A stretch of DNA of 64,000 nt, taken from Paenibacillus sp. FSL R7-0273 (lineage in GTDB: Bacteria; Bacillota; Bacilli; Paenibacillales; Paenibacillaceae). The DNA lies in contig NZ_CP009283.1 in NCBI RefSeq assembly GCF_000758625.1, forward strand, positions 6,962,501-7,026,500, given 5' to 3'. The translations under genes and the position numbers were made by a program. Below are positions 60,967 to 64,000 of the stretch, one piece after another. The notes beneath the pieces were generated by a model. That model made no database searches. It had not been told where the DNA came from and was given only the letters and a program-made list of their open reading frames with translations. How positions within the stretch are numbered: the stretch's first letter is position 1; each line of letters opens with the position of its first letter.

Positions 60967-63847
60967 ATACCTTCCTACCGAACAGCGCCAGCAGCTTTTC
61001 TACCGTCAGCTCCGCGGTAGAAGGCAGCAGCAGGTCGGCTGCGCCGAGCTGCTCCCGGCTGCCGATGCCGACGGCCAGCATGCCGGCGGCTTTGATGGAG
61101 GCGATGCCTGCCGCCGCAGCCTCAATGCCGATGCAGCCCTGCGGCGGGACTCCAAGCAGCTCCGCTGCGGTGAGGAAAATCTCCGCATCGGGTTTGCCCT
61201 TCTGCAGCGCCGCCGGATCGGCGATGGCCTGGAACCGGCTGCCGATACCGAGCCGCTGCAGAAGCAGCGGCGCATTCAGGCTGGCCGAGGCCAGCCCGCA
61301 GGCGATGCCCCGCTGAGCAAGGGAATCCAGCAGCTCCAGGATTCCCGGCAGGAGATCGGCTGGCGTCAGCTGCTCCAGCAGCTGCCTGCAGCCGGCATCT
61401 TTTTTATCGGACAGCACCTGCCAGGCCTGATCATGCAGTCCGGCGGTACCGGCGATTACGCCGTCCAGATCGAAGATCACAGCCTCCAGCTGCCGGGCCA
61501 GCAGCAGGCTTACCGGCTGCTGCGGCTGTAGCAGCACAGGCTGGCCGCGGTGCCTGATCTGCAGCCCGCTGCCTTCCAGCAGCGTATAAACCGCCGCTTC
61601 GCTGCCGATGCAGACGTCGAGCAGTTGGCCGCGGGCGGTAACCTTGAAGCGGAAGCTCTGCCACTGCTCCGGCAGTGCCGGATCAAAGCACAGCGTACCG
61701 TCAACCTGCCGCAGGCCGCCGAACCCGTTCACAATCGACATCCAGGAACCGGCCATTGCAGCCATATGCAGCCCGTCCTTTGCGTTGCGGTTAATGTCAT
61801 CCAGGTCCATCCGTACCGTACGGTCGAAGTAGCCGTAAGCTGCAGCCAGGTCGCCGATCTCCGCCGAAATAATACTGTGTATGCAGGGCGACAGCGAAGA
61901 ATCATGAGTCGTCAGCGGCTCATAGTACTGGTAGTTACGGATTTTATCGACCAGACGGAACTTGTCTCCGAGCAGGAACATGGCCATTACCAGATCCGCC
62001 TGCTTCAATACCTGATGGCGGTAGATGACCAGCGGATGAAAATGCAGCAGCAGCGGGTATTTATCTGCAGGCGTCTGCTCAAAATCCCATCTCCGCTTAC
62101 TCAGGAACGTATCATCCTGAGCGTAAATGCCCAGCTGCTCATCAAACGGGATAAACATCCGGTCAGCGGCCTCCCTCCACATTTCCGCCTCCCCCTCAGT
62201 CAAGCCGATGGACTGGCGAAGCCGTGCGTAATCTGCCGGATACTCCTGCTGGAGCAGAAGGACTGTCTCATAAGCATAAATAAGCTGATCCTGGACCATC
62301 AGATTTGTATAGGCGTTGTTATTAACAATGGCTGTGTACTCATCCGGCCCGGTGATTCCGTTAATACAAAAGGCTCCGCCGCGCGCGGGATTAAAGTACC
62401 CCAGGTCTGTCCAGAAGCGCGAGGTTTCACACAGGATTTCCGCCCCCCGGCTGACCAGGAACTCCACATCCCCTGTTGCCTGCACATACTGCTTAATCCC
62501 GTAGGCAATATCGGCATTAATGTGCGCCTGGGCCGTCCCCGCCGGGAAATAAGCCGAGTTCTCGGTTCCGTCAATGGTGCGCCATGGATACAGCGCCCCT
62601 TTCTGAGACAGCACCGCTGCCCGCTCCCGGGCCTTATCCAGCGTGGCATAGCGGAATTCCAGCAGCTTCCGGGCAATCTCCGGCTGAGTGTAGGTGAAGA
62701 ACGGCAGCATGTACATTTCCGTGTCCCAAAAATAATGCCCCTCGTATCCCTCGCCGGTAAGTCCCTTGGCTGCGATGTTGGTCACACCGTCCCGGCCGGT
62801 GGACTGCAGCAGCTGAAACAGATTGAAGCGGATGCCCTGCTGCAGCGCCGGATCACCCTTGATTTCCACATCGGTATGTGCCCAGAACTGATCAAGATAC
62901 GCGCGCTGTTCATCCGCAAGTCCGTTAAACCCGCAGCCTTCCGCCATCTTCAGTACACCAGCACTCCGATCCTGCAGCTCCTCCTCCGGGTAATCCTTCG
63001 AGGTGTAATACGTTATATATTTGGTCAATATAACGGTTTCCCCGCACTGCACCCCGGCCGTATAGCCGGCCGAGATGCGCTGGCCGTCCAGCTGCGGCGC
63101 AAGCCCGCGGCCCGACGCCGCCTGCAGCCTGTGGCTTGCCGCCGTGTACAGCACAAAGCGCGTATGCCGCGTCCGCTGCCGCATCCATAATACCCCAGCG
63201 GCTTCCTCATAGCCGCTGTCCTCCAGCAGCAGGCTCGGCCGGGCACCGCCTGACCCGAGCCGCGGATCAGCGCTGGCCTCGGACCGGCGGATCTCCCCGT
63301 CCAGCGCGGAGACAAACTGCAGCGTGCCGGCGAAGTTCAGCGCCGTTACGGCGTAATCAATTGCGGCCAGATGCTTGTGCCGCAGCGAGACCATCCGCCG
63401 GATCGCGAGCTTCACCCGCTGCCCGCCGGGCGACTCCCACTCGACCTCGCGGTGCAGGAGGCCGGTCTGCATATCCAGCCAGCGCCGGCAGCTGTGTACC
63501 TTCCCGCTGTCCAGCCGGAAGGGATACCCCTCAATCTCCAGCTCTATGATCCGCGCCTCGGTCACATTCAGCATCGACTGGTTAACTTCAGGCAGCCCGT
63601 AAGCCCCCTCGGGATAGACGACCGGTTCGGTGTCGTAGAACCCGTTCAGGTAATTGCCGGCAACCGTAGTGCCGGCCGTTCCATGATAGCCCTCCTCGAA
63701 GTTCCCGCGCATCCCGATATAGCCGTTGCCGAGCGCGAACACGCTCTCGCTGCGCTGATTATACTCCTCCTCATAGGTATCCTCGCCCAGGCTCCATTCC
63801 CGGTACGGGTATAGTGCAGGCGGATGCTCATACGGCTTCATCTTCAT
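60965..63847 (-). CDS. GH65 disaccharide phosphorylase fused to a degenerate beta-phosphoglucomutase-like domain
   Basis: 960 residues. Residues 1-785 are a complete family-65 phosphorylase: beta-sandwich domain (EEEYNQRSESVFALGNGYIGMRGNFEEG), alpha/alpha barrel (AKGLTGEGYEGHYFWDTEMYMLP), catalytic acid Glu503 in GPDEYTAIVNNNAYTN, then the phosphate-site region and a C-terminal jelly roll. It would split maltose (or kojibiose, trehalose, nigerose) with phosphate into beta-glucose-1-phosphate and glucose. Residues 790-960 are HAD, beta-phosphoglucomutase-like: FDLDGVI with Asp793 and Asp795, ASAS, GKPDAEIF. The helical cap is about 50 residues short, and motif IV reads GIEAAAAGI, with Ala910 where the metal-binding Asp is expected. 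Ribosome-binding site AGGAGAAGGA. Confidence 0.9.
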   Translation of the reverse strand: MKMKPYEHPPALYPYREWSLGEDTYEEEYNQRSESVFALGNGYIGMRGNFEEGYHGTAGTTVAGNYLNGFYDTEPVVYPEGAYGLPEVNQSMLNVTEARIIELEIEGYPFRLDSGKVHSCRRWLDMQTGLLHREVEWESPGGQRVKLAIRRMVSLRHKHLAAIDYAVTALNFAGTLQFVSALDGEIRRSEASADPRLGSGGARPSLLLEDSGYEEAAGVLWMRQRTRHTRFVLYTAASHRLQAASGRGLAPQLDGQRISAGYTAGVQCGETVILTKYITYYTSKDYPEEELQDRSAGVLKMAEGCGFNGLADEQRAYLDQFWAHTDVEIKGDPALQQGIRFNLFQLLQSTGRDGVTNIAAKGLTGEGYEGHYFWDTEMYMLPFFTYTQPEIARKLLEFRYATLDKARERAAVLSQKGALYPWRTIDGTENSAYFPAGTAQAHINADIAYGIKQYVQATGDVEFLVSRGAEILCETSRFWTDLGYFNPARGGAFCINGITGPDEYTAIVNNNAYTNLMVQDQLIYAYETVLLLQQEYPADYARLRQSIGLTEGEAEMWREAADRMFIPFDEQLGIYAQDDTFLSKRRWDFEQTPADKYPLLLHFHPLVIYRHQVLKQADLVMAMFLLGDKFRLVDKIRNYQYYEPLTTHDSSLSPCIHSIISAEIGDLAAAYGYFDRTVRMDLDDINRNAKDGLHMAAMAGSWMSIVNGFGGLRQVDGTLCFDPALPEQWQSFRFKVTARGQLLDVCIGSEAAVYTLLEGSGLQIRHRGQPVLLQPQQPVSLLLARQLEAVIFDLDGVIAGTAGLHDQAWQVLSDKKDAGCRQLLEQLTPADLLPGILELLDSLAQRGIACGLASASLNAPLLLQRLGIGSRFQAIADPAALQKGKPDAEIFLTAAELLGVPPQGCIGIEAAAAGIASIKAAGMLAVGIGSREQLGAADLLLPSTAELTVEKLLALFGRKV

Positions 63848-63872
63848 GACAGTCCTTCTCCTCCATTCACGG

Positions 63873-64000
63873 TTAGCCTTTCACGGAGCCGCCCATCAGC
63901 CCTCGGACAAAATACTTCTGCAGCAGGAAGAAAATCGCCAGCGGCATCAGCATGGAGATAAAGGCGGCCGAAGTCAGCAGATGCCAGTCGTTGCCGCGCG
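63873..64000 (-). CDS. Carbohydrate ABC transporter permease (MalG-like), C-terminal end only
   Basis: The frame runs off the right edge; the last 41 residues are visible, GNDWHLLTSAAFISMLMPLAIFFLLQKYFVRGLMGGSVKG, the typical C terminus of MalG-type permeases. It ends 25 bp before the phosphorylase start on the same strand, so a sugar importer and the GH65 enzyme form one operon. Confidence 0.88.
   Translation of the reverse strand, partial: RGNDWHLLTSAAFISMLMPLAIFFLLQKYFVRGLMGGSVKG

Noticed and set aside
61550..63190. 546-residue open frame on the plus strand
   Set aside because: Lies fully antisense to the GH65 gene, has no recognisable domain and arises from the GC-rich codon pattern of that gene.

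Overview
The window looks like chromosomal DNA from a Paenibacillus-type member of the Bacillales. The evidence is strong AGGAGG-type ribosome-binding sites, frequent TTG and GTG starts, an mhqR/mhqPOD-type quinone-resistance cluster, futalosine-pathway menaquinone genes, an ECF biotin system and large hybrid sensor kinases of the kind common in that genus. The genus is an inference; no rRNA or tRNA gene is present. I count 51 protein genes. The first is cut by the left edge and the last by the right edge. There is no phage, IS element or CRISPR array.

Layout. 1-5.8 kb: a hybrid sensor kinase translationally coupled to a SARP-type response regulator, a cohesin-like small protein and a GNAT acetyltransferase. 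5.9-19.1 kb: a pyrimidine-degradation locus with dihydropyrimidine dehydrogenase PreT/PreA, dihydropyrimidinase, a PucR regulator, an omega-aminotransferase, malonate/methylmalonate-semialdehyde dehydrogenase and a four-gene ABC importer. Together they would import a pyrimidine and carry its beta-alanine product to acetyl-CoA, but the beta-ureidopropionase step is not encoded here. 19.4-23.8 kb: a membrane diguanylate cyclase, a DUF72 protein and an intracellular alpha-amylase. 23.8-27.1 kb: BioY, divergent from an ECF energy module in which the second ATPase is fused to the transmembrane EcfT. 27-32 kb: a nitroreductase, two exporters, a FlxA-like protein and a lone AAA ATPase. 32.7-35.3 kb: the mhqR-mhqP-mhqO-mhqD cluster with two 18-bp MhqR-like operators. 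35.6-39 kb: mqnB-mqnD, a methyltransferase and a nuclease-like/winged-helix protein. 39-40.9 kb: a long non-coding repeat region. 41-44.8 kb: potABCD polyamine importer. 45-51.4 kb: a FUSC-family protein, a c-di-GMP-I riboswitch in front of a FapA/DUF342 gene, a DMT exporter divergent from a LysR regulator, and an aldo/keto reductase. 51.5-55.9 kb: hcp divergent from a Crp/Fnr regulator around a perfect palindrome, then an aldehyde dehydrogenase and a RidA protein. 56-64 kb: a GGDEF-EAL protein, a LacI regulator, a GH65 phosphorylase fused to a degenerate phosphoglucomutase-like domain, and the end of a sugar ABC permease.

The most unusual structure is non-coding. About 31 copies of a 23-25-bp imperfect palindrome (roughly ATTAG-N15-CTAAT around a GGAAAAA or TTTTTCC core) occur in three separate intergenic regions. 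At 32.2 kb they form a 52-bp tandem array. At 39.0-40.6 kb they occur as five ~318-bp units, each with four motifs spaced 51/61/51 bp. At 60.6-60.8 kb a single strongly diverged element keeps nearly the same spacing (51/62/50). This suggests selection on the arrangement and not just recent duplication.

Cyclic di-GMP links three loci in the window: a synthase (19.4 kb), a dual synthase/phosphodiesterase (56 kb) and a riboswitch reader (46.4 kb). Several proteins have key residues missing: the kinase HisKA phospho-acceptor is Asn, and the phosphoglucomutase-like domain lacks its cap and a motif IV Asp.
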